From the NCBI GenBank assembly GCA_035295125.1, contig DATGJP010000094.1, positions 1-28,937 on the forward strand: a stretch of DNA of 28,937 nt, given 5' to 3'. This DNA is from JAICMB01 sp035295125. Its GTDB lineage: Bacteria > Acidobacteriota > Terriglobia > Bryobacterales > Bryobacteraceae. The notes under the pieces were generated by a model. It was not told where the DNA came from. It searched no databases and saw only the letters and a list, made by a program, of their open reading frames with translations. Made by a program: the position numbers and the translations under genes. Shown here in pieces: positions 16,705 through 26,008 of the stretch (position 1 is its first letter; each line of letters starts with the position of its first letter).

Positions 16705-17598
16705 ATGGAACGGAAAAGTGCGAAAGAGTTCCCACAAGAACTGCTGAATCTCTTCGATAAATATGTCCACGGCGACATAGACCGGCGCGCGTTTCTGGAA
16801 GGCGCCAAGAAGTTCGCGACGGGTGGCGTCACCGCCGCGGCGCTCTTCGAGAGCCTTCGTCCCAACTACGCCTGGGCGCAGCAGGTTCCCAAGGACGACA
16901 GCCGCATCAAGGCTGGTTATGAGACTGTTCCGTCGCCGCAGGGTAACGGCGAAATCCGTGGGTATTTCGTGCGACCGGCAAAAGCTTCCGGAAAACTGCC
17001 CGGCGTGCTCGTGGTGCACGAAAATCGGGGCCTCAATCCGTACATCGAGGATGTTGCCCGCCGGCTCGCCACAGCCAACTTCATGGCCTTCGCGCCCGAT
17101 GGCTTGACCAGCGTCGGCGGATATCCGGGCGACGATGAAAAGGGCGGCGCGGCCTTCCAGAAAGTCGATCGAGCCAAGATGCGCCAGGACTTCGTTGCCG
17201 CGGCGCGCTGGCTGAAAGCTCGCCCCGATTGCACCGGCAAAATCGGTGTCGTCGGTTTCTGTTTTGGCGGTGGGATCGCGAACGCTTTGGCAGTGGACTT
17301 AGGCCCGGACCTCGCAGCCGCTGTCCCGTTCTACGGTGGACAGCCGCCCGCCGCTGATGTCGCCAAAATCAAGGCACCCCTTCTGATCCACTATGCCGGC
17401 CTCGACACTCGCGTGAACGCTGGCTGGACCGCCTACGAAGAAGCGCTGAAGGCCAACCACGTCCCGTACTCGGTGTATATCTACGAAGGCGCGAATCACG
17501 GCTTCCACAACGACACGACGCCTCGTTACGACGAGGCCGCCGCCAAGCTCGCGTGGCAGCGCACGCTCGACTTCTTCAATAAGAATCTGCGCGGCTGA
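16705..17598 (+). CDS. Dienelactone hydrolase family protein with Tat-like N-terminus
   Basis: This 297-residue alpha/beta-hydrolase has the dienelactone hydrolase (carboxymethylenebutenolidase) motifs: V-H-E106-N-R-G-L, nucleophile G-F-C186-F-G-G-G, acid A-G-L-D234-T-R and base N-H265-G-F-H. The Cys-Asp-His triad with the helper Glu is complete. In aromatic degradation such enzymes open dienelactone to maleylacetate, but the family is broad. The first 60 residues are an extension with DRRAFLEGAKKFATGG, followed by an alanine-rich stretch and AWAQQ. This resembles a Tat-dependent export signal in which only one clear Arg pair is seen. Export is plausible but not certain. It converges with the amidase gene, whose stop lies one base away. 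Confidence 0.88.
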   Translation: MERKSAKEFPQELLNLFDKYVHGDIDRRAFLEGAKKFATGGVTAAALFESLRPNYAWAQQVPKDDSRIKAGYETVPSPQGNGEIRGYFVRPAKASGKLPGVLVVHENRGLNPYIEDVARRLATANFMAFAPDGLTSVGGYPGDDEKGGAAFQKVDRAKMRQDFVAAARWLKARPDCTGKIGVVGFCFGGGIANALAVDLGPDLAAAVPFYGGQPPAADVAKIKAPLLIHYAGLDTRVNAGWTAYEEALKANHVPYSVYIYEGANHGFHNDTTPRYDEAAAKLAWQRTLDFFNKNLRG

Positions 17599-17599
17599 C

Positions 17600-19144
17600 T
17601 TATTGGAGCGGCGGCGTGCTCGACGGCGGCCGCCGGTGATGCGTCGCCTGCTCATACGCGTAGGCCAGCTTAATGAGCACCGCCTCCGACCACGGCCGCC
17701 CGTAAATCGTCATGCCCGCGGGCAGTGTGCCGCCGCGCGTGTAGCCCATCGGAACGTTGATCGCCGGAAAGCCCGTTGTCGGCGAAAAGAACTGGCTGTT
17801 GTCGCCCGCCGGCGTGTTCAGATCGCCGATCAGCCGTGGTGGGTTGCTCCACGTCGGGTACACGAATGCGTCCAGCTTGAGCCGATCCAGGGTCTGTAAA
17901 ACGGCCTCGCGAACCTTATCTCGATACGCATTCTCAGCCTGGCACGCGGCCGAATCCGGCCCATTCTCCGGACCGCTTTCCGCCTGCTCCAGCCGCCGTT
18001 GGACCGTCGGATGGAACTTGCCCGACTTGATAATCTCCGCCAGCATCTTCACCGGAACCCGATCCCCGCGAGCCGCTAAGAAGTGATTCATGTCGTACTT
18101 GAATCCCATGCAAGGACCAGCGCCCTGCCCACGCCGGAGCCCATCGAGACCGTCCACCTTCGCCGGATCGACAATTGTGGCGCCCGCGCGCCGGAGTTCC
18201 TCAACCGCGCCCGTGAATACCTGGACCACCTCCGGGTCGGCCGACTCCCGCTCATACGCCTGCCGCAGCACGCCGATGGTTGCGCCCCGCAAACCATTCC
18301 GATCCAGCGCGGCCATATAGTCGGGCGCCGGATGGGTGCGTGCCGCGGCGGTCACCGGATCGTCCGCGTCCTCGCCCACGATCACCTGAAATATTCGAGT
18401 GGCGTCCTCGACAGTCCGAGCCATGGGACCGGCAATGTCGGCAAGGAGGCTCAACGGGAAGACGCCGGCGCGGCTGGTTAGGCCCATGGTCGACCGAATG
18501 CCCACGAGCGCCTGGTGGGACGACGGTCCACGGATGGAGTTCCCCGTATCGCTGCCGAATCCGGCCAGTCCCAAGCTCGCCGCCACTGATGCGGCCGTCC
18601 CGCCACTCGATCCCGCCGTGACGCGACTCAGCGCATATGGATTCCGCGTGTAGCCTGGCAGGATCGAACTGACCGTCTCATAGGGACTAAACGCCCACTC
18701 CGCCATGTTCGATTTGGCAAGAACGATCGCGCCCGCATCTACGGCCCGCTTGACCTGAAACGCGTCCTTATCTGGCATGTAATTGGCGAACACCAACGCG
18801 CCATTCGACGTCCGCAGCCCCTTGGTTTCGAAATTGTCTTTGACGATCATCGGAACGCAGTGCAGCGGCCCGATCGGCCCTGACTGAACGAACCTGCGAT
18901 CCAACTCCGCGGCCTGCTTTTCCGCTTCGGGATTCACCAGAACGATGGCATTGATTGCCGGGCCGTTCTTGTCGTACGCCTCGATGCGTCTGAGATATTC
19001 GTGTACGAGAGCGGCGCAGGTTAACCGGCCCGCTTTCATGGCCGCGTGGACTTCCGCGATCGTCGTTTCTTCTACTTCAAAGTGGCTGGGAGCTTGCGCC
19101 AGCAGAGGCAGCGCTGCAATAGACAGCAGACCAAAACGGAGCAC
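17600..19144 (-). CDS. Amidase signature family hydrolase, secreted
   Basis: This 514-residue protein has a short signal peptide (about residues 1-18, FGLLSIAALPLLAQA). The amidase-signature core has V-K102-D-N-F, T-A-G-S179-S-G-G-T-A and D-T-G-N-S203-I-R-G-P-S-S, giving the Ser-cisSer-Lys triad with the usual 24-residue spacing between the serines. The family hydrolyses amides from small molecules to peptide amides and Glu-tRNA. The signal peptide and lack of GatB/GatC neighbours argue against a GatA role. The substrate is unknown. It converges with the dienelactone hydrolase with one base between stops. Upstream of its start lies a palindromic repeat unit at 19176-19193. Confidence 0.9.
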   Translation of the reverse strand: MLRFGLLSIAALPLLAQAPSHFEVEETTIAEVHAAMKAGRLTCAALVHEYLRRIEAYDKNGPAINAIVLVNPEAEKQAAELDRRFVQSGPIGPLHCVPMIVKDNFETKGLRTSNGALVFANYMPDKDAFQVKRAVDAGAIVLAKSNMAEWAFSPYETVSSILPGYTRNPYALSRVTAGSSGGTAASVAASLGLAGFGSDTGNSIRGPSSHQALVGIRSTMGLTSRAGVFPLSLLADIAGPMARTVEDATRIFQVIVGEDADDPVTAAARTHPAPDYMAALDRNGLRGATIGVLRQAYERESADPEVVQVFTGAVEELRRAGATIVDPAKVDGLDGLRRGQGAGPCMGFKYDMNHFLAARGDRVPVKMLAEIIKSGKFHPTVQRRLEQAESGPENGPDSAACQAENAYRDKVREAVLQTLDRLKLDAFVYPTWSNPPRLIGDLNTPAGDNSQFFSPTTGFPAINVPMGYTRGGTLPAGMTIYGRPWSEAVLIKLAYAYEQATHHRRPPSSTPPLQ

Positions 19145-19175
19145 GAATCGATTGTATAGCCTGCGGAAGGGTGGC

Positions 19176-19193
19176 GCAGGCGGTTCCGCCTGC
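19176..19193. repeat. Dispersed palindromic repeat, unit 1
   Basis: GCAGGCGG and CCGCCTGC form an eight-base-pair perfect stem around TT. The flanks GGGTGGC and CTTTGG are shared, inverted, with the unit at 19325-19342. The core also recurs near 28.71 and 28.78 kb, so this is a repeated family, not a single terminator. Confidence 0.7.
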
Positions 19194-19324
19194 CTTTGGA
19201 AACACAGTCCAGATCTCCGGGTCGACCGGAAGTCCCGCTACACTCGGCCTTCGGATGCGATGGACTTGAAAATTCCGTGAGCGGCATGTGGGCGCCAAAT
19301 GGCCCCTTGTGCGTTGCCCCAAAG

Positions 19325-19342
19325 GCAGGCGAAACCGCCTGC
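19325..19342. repeat. Dispersed palindromic repeat, unit 2
   Basis: GCAGGCG, loop AAAC, CGCCTGC. Its complement matches unit 1 with its flanks almost base for base, so units 1 and 2 form an inverted pair about 130 bases apart. It lies just past the stop of the efflux operon (19362), where the stem could also act as an mRNA 3' end. Confidence 0.7.
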
Positions 19343-19361
19343 ACCACCCGGAACTAGGTGA

Positions 19362-20762
19362 CTACTGCCACCCGCCGCCCAACGCCCGATACAACTGCAC
19401 AAACGAGTTCAACTCGCCGAGCCGCAACTGCGCCAGCACCAACTGCCCCTGAAACAGATTGCGTTCCGAATCGAGCACCTGGAGATAGCTGTCCAACCCT
19501 CCCTGGTAACGCATGGTGGACAGCCGGGCGCTCTCCGACAAAGCATGCACCAGCAGTTCCTCCTGCGCACGCTGCTCGCGCGTCCGGTCGTAACCCACCA
19601 GCGCGTCGGAAACTTCCTTAAACGCGTTGTAAATGGACTTCTGATATGCAAGCACCATTTCACGTTTCTGAGCTTCCGAGAACCGTACCCCCGCCCGAGT
19701 CTGCCCCGCATTGAAGATCGGAAGAGCCGCGCTTGGGGCGATGCTCCAGAACCTCGCGGGTCCGGTGAACAACTCAGTAAGAGCCCGGCTCTGGCCGCCC
19801 AGGAATCCCGTGAGCGAAATCTGCGGGAAATACAGCGCCTTCGCCGCGCCGATCTGAGCGTTGGCGGCGATGAGTGTTTCCTCCGCCTGTCGGACGTCGG
19901 GCCGCCGTTCGAGCAATGCCGACGGCAAACCCACCGGAACCCCAGCAGGGATTCCATACTGATCGAGTGTCTTCCCGCGTGGAATCTCCCCGGGCGCGCG
20001 ACCCAGCAACAGGCTGAGCGCGTCTTCGTACTGTGCGATCTCGCGTTGCGCGCTGGCGATCTGCGCCGTCGCGGTGTACAGAAGCTGTTCGGCCTGGTGT
20101 ACGTCGAGCCCCGTCGCCGCGCCCCTGGTGTGCCGCAAATTCACCAGCCTGAGATTGTCTTCCGCGATCTTCTGCGTGCTCTTGGCAATCTCCAATTCCA
20201 GGTCGGCTTCGCGCAGCGCGAAATAGTCGCTCGTCACATCGCCGATCAGCGACACAACCACGCCGCGCCGTCCCTCTTCCGTCGCAAGGTAATTTGCGCG
20301 CGCTGCCTCCGTCAGACGCCTGAGCCGACCCCAGAAATCGAGGTCCCACGAGAGCGCCGCCCCCGCCTGCGTATACGTCGCCGACAGGTCTGTGCCGGCC
20401 TGGAGAAACTTGAACGAACCCACCGACGACTGGCGCGCCGCATCGAGCTGGGCTTGCGCCGAGAGCTGCGGAAACTCGTTCGCGCGCGTGATGTGGTACT
20501 GCGCCCGCGCCTCGAGCACCCGTTCCGACGCGATGCCGAGGTCGAAGTTGTGCTCCAGCGCAGTCGACACAAGTTGCGTTAGCGTCTCGTCGTGAAACAG
20601 ATCGGGCCATTTCGAATCGGCAATCGACGTCGCCGTAGAACCGGCAGGCTCGCCCCGATACTGATCGGGCACGGGCACCACGGGACGCTTGTAATTCGGC
20701 CCCAGCGCGCACCCCGCACCTACAACGAGTGCCAGCAGCAGGAAGGGGAGTTTCCGGCTCAT
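19362..20762 (-). CDS. Outer-membrane efflux channel lipoprotein (NodT/OprM family)
   Basis: This 466-residue protein is the outer-membrane factor of a tripartite RND efflux pump. A short signal with a lipobox-like G-A-G-C18 suggests lipidation, and LGPNYKRP right after the Cys is the standard start of NodT-family channels. Two TolC-type repeats follow, with LSWDLDFWGRLRR in the first half and GLPSALLERRPDVRQAEE near the middle, both family hallmarks, and the C-terminal part has GLDSYLQVLDSERNLFQ. It is the last gene of the operon and its ATG overlaps the pump stop by four bases. The encoded protein is complete and of usual length. Confidence 0.93.
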   Translation of the reverse strand: MSRKLPFLLLALVVGAGCALGPNYKRPVVPVPDQYRGEPAGSTATSIADSKWPDLFHDETLTQLVSTALEHNFDLGIASERVLEARAQYHITRANEFPQLSAQAQLDAARQSSVGSFKFLQAGTDLSATYTQAGAALSWDLDFWGRLRRLTEAARANYLATEEGRRGVVVSLIGDVTSDYFALREADLELEIAKSTQKIAEDNLRLVNLRHTRGAATGLDVHQAEQLLYTATAQIASAQREIAQYEDALSLLLGRAPGEIPRGKTLDQYGIPAGVPVGLPSALLERRPDVRQAEETLIAANAQIGAAKALYFPQISLTGFLGGQSRALTELFTGPARFWSIAPSAALPIFNAGQTRAGVRFSEAQKREMVLAYQKSIYNAFKEVSDALVGYDRTREQRAQEELLVHALSESARLSTMRYQGGLDSYLQVLDSERNLFQGQLVLAQLRLGELNSFVQLYRALGGGWQ

Positions 20763-23700
20763 ACGACTTCCTCCGCCACCGGCTCTTCCTCCTGCACCGG
20801 CTTGCCACGCGTCACCAAGCGCTGCACGACGACGAACAGCACCGGCACGATGAAAACCGCCAAGAGCGTCGCGGCGTTCATGCCGCCAAACACGGCCGTG
20901 CCGAGCGATCGGCGCGATGCCGCGCCAGCCCCAATGGCGAGCGCCAGTGGCACAACACCCAGAATGAACGCGAATGATGTCATCAAAATCGGGCGCAGCC
21001 GAAGCTCCGCCGCGTCCAGAGCCGCCTGCCGGATGCTCTCGCCCTGCTCATGCCGCATTCGTGCGTACTCCACGATCAAAATGGCGTTCTTCGCCGCCAG
21101 TCCGATCAGTGTCACGATGCCGATCTGCGTGTAAATGTCGTAGGGATACGAGCGCAGCCACACCGCCGCCAGCGCGCCAAACAATCCCAGAGGCAAGGCC
21201 AGAATCACGGCGAAAGGAATCGACCAGCTTTCATACAACGCCGCAAGGAACAGGAAAACCAGCACCGTAGCAAAACCGAAGATGACGCCCTCATGCCCCT
21301 GCGCCTCTTTTTCCTGATAAGTGGTGCCGGTCCACTCATACGCGAAGCCCTGCGGAAGCGCAGTCTGCGACAGCTCCTCCATCGCAGTGGTCGATTGGCC
21401 GCTGCTATATCCAGGCGCTGGAGTCCCCAACATCTGAATCGCGCGGAAGCGGTTATAGCGGTAGACCACGTCCGGCCCCGAGGTCGGGTTGACCGTGGCC
21501 AGCGTCCCCATCGGCACCATGTTGCCCGCGTTCGACCGCACGTAGAATCGCTCAATGTCTTTCGGACCGGTACGATACTCCGGCTCGGCCTCCACCAGCA
21601 CCTGCCAGGTGTGCCCGAACGCGTTGAAGTCGTTGACGTAAAGGCCGCCGAGAAACGTCTGCAGCGTGTTGTAAGCGTCGGTGAGCGGGATATCGAGCGT
21701 CTGCACCTTCTCGGTATCCATGTCCACCTTGTATTGCGGAACGTCGGGACGGAACGTGCTGATCAGGCTGCCCAGTTCCTTCTTCTGATGGCTGGCCTGA
21801 ATCAGCGAATCGGCAGTGGCCGCCAGGTTCTTGATGTCCCCACCGGCGCGATCTTCCAGCATGTACTGGAATCCCCCCGTCGTGCTCAAACCGAGTATGG
21901 GCGGCAGACCAAACGCAAACGTAAAAGCTTCCGGAATCTTAAAGAACTCCCGTTGCGCACGGCCGATCATGGCCTGCAGTTCGAGATTCTTGCCGCGGCG
22001 CTCATCCCACGGCGTCAATCGAGCAATCAAAGTAGCTGCGCTCGAACTGTTGGTGCGCGTCGCAAGATCCGTCCCGCCAAGCGTCAAAACGCCGACCACG
22101 CCCGGCATATGCATCACCACGTTCTCAATCTTCTTGGCCGCTGCTTCCGTTCGTTCAATCGATGCGCCGTCGGGCAAACGCATCGCCACAAAAAACGCGC
22201 CCTGGTCCTCGTCGGGGAGAAAACCGGTTGGCATCTTATGGAAGATCCAACCCGCGGCGACCCAGAAGCACGCCAGTCCCACCAGCGCGAATCCCGATTT
22301 CCGAATCAAACCGCCCACGCCCATCAGGTAGCGGCTGCGCGTCCAATTGAACGCCCGATTGAACCAACGGAAGAACGGCGCCAGAACGCCCCGATTTTCA
22401 TCCGAAGGCTTCAGCAGCAGCGCACTCAGCGCCGGGCTCAGCGAAAGTGCGTTGAAAGCGGAAATCAGCACGGACGCCGCAATCGTAAGAGCAAATTGCT
22501 TATAGATCTGTCCGCTGATGCCGCCCAGAAACGCCACCGGGATAAACACCGCAGCAAGAATACAGGCGATAGCAACCACCGGCGCGGACACTTCTTTCAT
22601 GGCCTGAATGGTCGCTTCGTGAGGCGACATGCCGTGGTCGATCTTGTGCTGCACCGCCTCCACCACAACGATCGCATCATCGACGACGATACCGATTGCG
22701 AGCACGAGGCCGAACATGCTGGTCATGTTGATGGAGAAGCTGAGTATCGGAAACAGCGCCAGCGTTCCCACCACCGCCACCGGCACCGTCAGCAACGGAA
22801 TCAGCGTGGCTCGCCAGTTCTGCAGGAACAGGAAGACCACGAGAATGACGAGTCCGATCGCCTCCAGCAGAGTCGTAATCACGTCCTTGATGGCCGCTCG
22901 AACGAACATCGTCGAGTCGTACGAAATCAGGTAATCCACCCCGGCCGGAAAGCTCTTCTTCGCCTGTTCCAGATACTTCTTGATGTTGTCGGCGGTCTGC
23001 ACGGCGTTCGCGCCCGGCGACAGAAAGATGATGAGATTCCCCGCGGGATGCCCATCCACACGGCTGAATCCGCTGTAGGTCTGCGCCCCAAGCTCAACGT
23101 GGCCAATATCGCGAATCCGGAGCAGGGAAGCATCCGGCTGCGCCCGCAACACGATATCTTCAAACTGTTTGGGATCGACCAGCCGCCCCGGAGCGCTCAC
23201 GGCAAACTGGAACGCGGTCCCGCTGGGCGCCGGCGCTTGACCGAACGCGCCCGCCGGGTTTTGCCGGTTCTGCGCCTGGATGGCGTTGCTGACGTCGGTA
23301 GCGGTGATCCCGAGCTTGGCCATCTTGTCGGGATTCACCCAAACTCGCATCGAATACACCAGGTTGGTCGTCAGGCGCGTATCGCCGACCCCGTCCAGGC
23401 TGCCGATCTGGTTCAGCAGGTTAATGTTGATGTAGTTGTTGAGAAACAACGCATCGTAGCGGTTATCGGTGGGGATCAGGCTGATCGCCATGAGGAAGGC
23501 GCTCGACACCTTCTTCACCGTCACGCCCTGTCGCTGCACTTCAGGAGGCAGCCGAGGCAGCGCCAGGTTCACGCGATTCTGCGTTTGCACCGCGGCGATG
23601 TCGGGATTGGTACCCAACTGGAACGTCACCTGAATGTTCAGACTCCCGTCGTTCGCGCTGCTCGACAGGAAATACAGCATGTGGTCCAGGCCCGAAAGCT

Positions 23701-23902
23701 GCTCCTCGATCGGCTGCGCTACGGTCTTTTCGAGGTCCTGCGAGTTGCCGCCGAGGTAGTTCGCCGTTACCTGAATCACGGGCGGCACAACTTCGGGGTA
23801 ACTTGCCACCGGAAGGTTCGGAATCGCGACCCCGCCAAGAATAACGATCACGATGGCGATCACCATCGCGAATACCGGGTGATCGATGAAAAAACGCGCC
23901 AT
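20759..23902 (-). CDS. RND multidrug efflux pump permease (HAE1, AcrB-like)
   Basis: This 1047-residue inner-membrane proton-drug antiporter shows every HAE1 landmark: the N-terminal FFIDHPVFAMVIAIVIVILG helix, SYPEVVPPVIQVTANYLGG, the proton-relay pair D408-D409 in GIVVDDAIVVVEAVQ (AcrB has D407-D408), GFLPDEDQGAFFVAMRLPDG at the start of the second half, and LIGLAAKNAILIVEYARMR in TM10-11. Length matches AcrB/MexB. Substrates are probably amphipathic drugs, dyes or plant phenolics; the last would suit a litter-degrading lifestyle but is inference. Its start is three bases after the membrane-fusion gene stop and its end overlaps the channel gene start, so all pump parts are made from one transcript. 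Confidence 0.96.
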   Translation of the reverse strand: MARFFIDHPVFAMVIAIVIVILGGVAIPNLPVASYPEVVPPVIQVTANYLGGNSQDLEKTVAQPIEEQLSGLDHMLYFLSSSANDGSLNIQVTFQLGTNPDIAAVQTQNRVNLALPRLPPEVQRQGVTVKKVSSAFLMAISLIPTDNRYDALFLNNYININLLNQIGSLDGVGDTRLTTNLVYSMRVWVNPDKMAKLGITATDVSNAIQAQNRQNPAGAFGQAPAPSGTAFQFAVSAPGRLVDPKQFEDIVLRAQPDASLLRIRDIGHVELGAQTYSGFSRVDGHPAGNLIIFLSPGANAVQTADNIKKYLEQAKKSFPAGVDYLISYDSTMFVRAAIKDVITTLLEAIGLVILVVFLFLQNWRATLIPLLTVPVAVVGTLALFPILSFSINMTSMFGLVLAIGIVVDDAIVVVEAVQHKIDHGMSPHEATIQAMKEVSAPVVAIACILAAVFIPVAFLGGISGQIYKQFALTIAASVLISAFNALSLSPALSALLLKPSDENRGVLAPFFRWFNRAFNWTRSRYLMGVGGLIRKSGFALVGLACFWVAAGWIFHKMPTGFLPDEDQGAFFVAMRLPDGASIERTEAAAKKIENVVMHMPGVVGVLTLGGTDLATRTNSSSAATLIARLTPWDERRGKNLELQAMIGRAQREFFKIPEAFTFAFGLPPILGLSTTGGFQYMLEDRAGGDIKNLAATADSLIQASHQKKELGSLISTFRPDVPQYKVDMDTEKVQTLDIPLTDAYNTLQTFLGGLYVNDFNAFGHTWQVLVEAEPEYRTGPKDIERFYVRSNAGNMVPMGTLATVNPTSGPDVVYRYNRFRAIQMLGTPAPGYSSGQSTTAMEELSQTALPQGFAYEWTGTTYQEKEAQGHEGVIFGFATVLVFLFLAALYESWSIPFAVILALPLGLFGALAAVWLRSYPYDIYTQIGIVTLIGLAAKNAILIVEYARMRHEQGESIRQAALDAAELRLRPILMTSFAFILGVVPLALAIGAGAASRRSLGTAVFGGMNAATLLAVFIVPVLFVVVQRLVTRGKPVQEEEPVAEEVV

Positions 23903-23905
23903 GGT

Positions 23906-25216
23906 TTAGTTCCCTGCCGCTCCGCTCACCGGAGGCGCTCCAGTCGGCCCGCGATAAGGAGTCGGCTGCACCGCGGAACCCGGCCGCACCTTCAACTGCC
24001 CATCCACGATCACCTCGTCACCAGGCTTCAATCCCTGCTCGATAATCCACTGATTCCCGACCTGCGCCCCTGTCACCACTGCCCGCGCCAGCACGCGATT
24101 GTCAGCGCCTACGGTGTAAACGGTCTGGATGCTCTGCAATTGAAGAACTGCCTTCTGCGGAATCACAATGGCGTTCTTGCGGTCGTCCACCTGCACGCGG
24201 ACGCGGCCAAACTGCCCCGGCAAGAGAGTATGACGCGGATTCGGGAAGCGGGCCTGCAACTCGAGAGTCCCGGTTTTGGGATCTACCTGGTTCAGTGAGT
24301 CCTCGATATGCCCTTTCGCGGGAAACTCGGAATTGTCGGCGAGGATTAAGGTCAATGGAATGTCGGCGCCAGGCGTGGATCGGCCCTGCTTAGCCCACCC
24401 CAGATATTCCGACTCGGTGACTTTAAATCGCACCCAGATCGGGTCGAGCGGAACGATGGTGGTGAGCGGTTGTGACGAGCTCGGCGTCACCAGCCCACCT
24501 ACCGGAACCAGCGAATCGCCAATACGCCCGCTGATCGGCGCTTTAATCGTGCCGTAATTCAAATTGAGTTTGGCGGTCTGCAGAGCGCCTTTCAACGCCT
24601 CCACTTTGCCTTCCATCGACGAGATCTGCGTACGAGTGGAAAGCGTCACCTGTTCGACGTTCGCCTTCGCCGAAGCAACATTGGCCTCGTTTGCTTTGAG
24701 CGCCGCCGCGGCCGCGTCGAAATCCTGTTTCGAAGCCGCGTCGGCTTCCACGAGAGGCTTCAACCGCGCATAGTCCTGCTGCGCCTTCAGAAGATTCGCC
24801 TCGGCCGACGCGAGATTGGCCTGTGCCTGCAGCAGCGAAACCTGGTGCCGCGCAAACTCGAGATCCGCCTCGCTCTGCTTCACGTTGCCCTGCGCCTGTT
24901 CCACGCTGGCCTGGTATGGCCGCAGGTCGAGCTCATACAGATCCTGACCCGCCGTCACTTCCGAGCCGGGCGAGAACAGCCACTTTTCGATGTAGCCCTC
25001 GACTCGCCCGCGCACGTCCACCGTGTTGCGCGCGTACGTCTGCGCCGCGAAGTCGGAGAGAATCGGCACGTCCTGAGCTTGGGTGGTCATGACGGTCACC
25101 GGCACAGGTGGCGGCGAGACCGGATCTTTGCGCTGGCCTGACGCGGTACATCCGGATAGTAATGCACATCCCAGCGCCACCAGCGCTAAGAGCGCCGGCA
25201 ACATTATTTTCTTCAT
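23906..25216 (-). CDS. RND efflux membrane fusion (adaptor) lipoprotein, AcrA-like
   Basis: From the ATG at 25216 (behind AGG) this 436-residue adaptor has a signal peptide with lipobox L-S-G-C23, a lipoyl half-motif with RVEGYIEKWLFSPGSEVTAGQ, and a long alpha-hairpin of heptad-like Ala/Gln/Glu repeats (about 95-200). The second lipoyl half (LNYGTIKAPISGRIGDSLV) follows, then beta-barrel and membrane-proximal domains ending near GLKPGDEVIVDG. It bridges the inner-membrane pump and outer-membrane channel. The frame is open further upstream to 25408, but that part runs through the TetR gene on the same strand in another frame and has no adaptor features, so the later start is chosen. It lies 23 bases after the TetR stop. 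Confidence 0.94.
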   Translation of the reverse strand: MKKIMLPALLALVALGCALLSGCTASGQRKDPVSPPPVPVTVMTTQAQDVPILSDFAAQTYARNTVDVRGRVEGYIEKWLFSPGSEVTAGQDLYELDLRPYQASVEQAQGNVKQSEADLEFARHQVSLLQAQANLASAEANLLKAQQDYARLKPLVEADAASKQDFDAAAAALKANEANVASAKANVEQVTLSTRTQISSMEGKVEALKGALQTAKLNLNYGTIKAPISGRIGDSLVPVGGLVTPSSSQPLTTIVPLDPIWVRFKVTESEYLGWAKQGRSTPGADIPLTLILADNSEFPAKGHIEDSLNQVDPKTGTLELQARFPNPRHTLLPGQFGRVRVQVDDRKNAIVIPQKAVLQLQSIQTVYTVGADNRVLARAVVTGAQVGNQWIIEQGLKPGDEVIVDGQLKVRPGSAVQPTPYRGPTGAPPVSGAAGN

Positions 25217-25239
25217 GGGCAACCTATTAAGATGTAGAT

Positions 25240-25896
25240 TCACGAGCGTGCCTTTCGGATTCGAGCCCCATCCAGGAATAAATGTGTAAAGTTGGTTACG
25301 GCCTGCTCGTCGGTCAGACCGTTGTACTCGTCGCCGAAGAGGACCTTGAGCATCGCGTGGTGTTTGCACATGCACAGAAACCCGCGGATCATGGCGAGCG
25401 CGTCGCACTCCCCAAACGCACCTTCCCGCTGTCGTTCGAGCACGTACTCTTCTAGGAATTTCTCCAGCGGCGCCGTCTGGCGCTCGCGAAACATGCGCGC
25501 CAGCTCGTGGCCATCGAGCGCGGAATAAAGGGTAAGCTGGTAGACCTCTCGTTTCCCCTCGTAGTTCTCAATAATCTTGCGGGCAAGGCTCGAGAACAGA
25601 GCAGCGTCGTCGCGGCCCTGGGCTAGCGGAGTCATTTCGGCAATCCATCGTTCCACACTCAGGTGCTCGGATACGTGGTCAATGATGGCCGAATAGAGTT
25701 CGAGCTTTGTATTGAAATACCGAAAAATCAGAGCCTCATTGACGCCGGCGGCCTCGGCGATTTGCTTAGTGGTCGTGCCTTGAAATCCACGGGAGGCGAA
25801 AAGCCGGATCGCGGCCTCAATCACCTGCGTCCGGCGGACTTGGCCGGGCTGACGTGTAGGGACGGGGTGGATGGTGGTCGGTGCGTGGGTTTGCAT
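25240..25896 (-). CDS. TetR family repressor of the efflux operon
   Basis: This 218-residue regulator starts with a flexible basic tail and then the TetR DNA-binding domain (about 20-65): VIEAAIRLFASRGFQGTTTK followed by QIAEAAGVNEALIFRYFNTK. The ligand-binding helical domain follows, of usual length. It is the first gene of the minus-strand unit, with the adaptor, pump and channel behind it, so it most likely represses its own operon and releases it when a pump substrate binds. A 16-base perfect-arm palindrome lies 11 bases upstream of its start. No Shine-Dalgarno is seen before the ATG; the sequence there is C-rich. Confidence 0.92.
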   Translation of the reverse strand: MQTHAPTTIHPVPTRQPGQVRRTQVIEAAIRLFASRGFQGTTTKQIAEAAGVNEALIFRYFNTKLELYSAIIDHVSEHLSVERWIAEMTPLAQGRDDAALFSSLARKIIENYEGKREVYQLTLYSALDGHELARMFRERQTAPLEKFLEEYVLERQREGAFGECDALAMIRGFLCMCKHHAMLKVLFGDEYNGLTDEQAVTNFTHLFLDGARIRKARS

Positions 25897-25907
25897 TCTG
25901 GGAGGGG

Positions 25908-25923
25908 AAGTAAGTGCTTACTT
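25908..25923. promoter_or_regulatory. Palindromic operator upstream of tetR-efflux operon
   Basis: AAGTAAG and CTTACTT are exact inverted arms around a TG centre. It lies between the -10 box (25928-25933) and the TetR start, covering the expected transcription start. A TetR dimer bound here would block the promoter, which fits autoregulation. The bases to its right (CTTGCTTAAG) extend a partial second copy. Confidence 0.7.
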
Positions 25924-25927
25924 GCTT

Positions 25928-25957
25928 AAGATAACAGCATATCCGGCAAAACGGCAA
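25928..25957 (-). promoter_or_regulatory. Sigma-70-like promoter for the tetR-efflux operon
   Basis: On the minus strand TTGCCG (25952-25957) and TATCTT (25928-25933) are separated by 18 bases. The position just upstream of the palindrome and about 30 bases from the TetR ATG is right for the operon promoter. The match to consensus is partial. Confidence 0.5.
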
Positions 25958-25992
25958 CTAATGCAGGATGGGGGACCTCGCCATGTTTAGGG

Positions 25993-25998
25993 TAAAAT
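25993..25998 (+). promoter_or_regulatory. -10 box close to the kinase start (possible leaderless mRNA)
   Basis: TAAAAT lies ten bases before the kinase ATG at 26009. If used, transcription would begin within a few bases of the start codon, and no Shine-Dalgarno is present between them. No -35 box of quality is seen. Confidence 0.4.
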
Positions 25999-26008
25999 CG
26001 CTTAACCC

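Noticed and set aside
21050..24298. Very long open frame on the plus strand opposite the RND pump gene
   Set aside because: It is antisense to a pump gene with full motifs and is rich in Arg, His and Gln, as expected of the complement of GC-rich coding sequence. No domain is recognisable. Similar mirror frames lie opposite the tannase, GH51 and channel genes.
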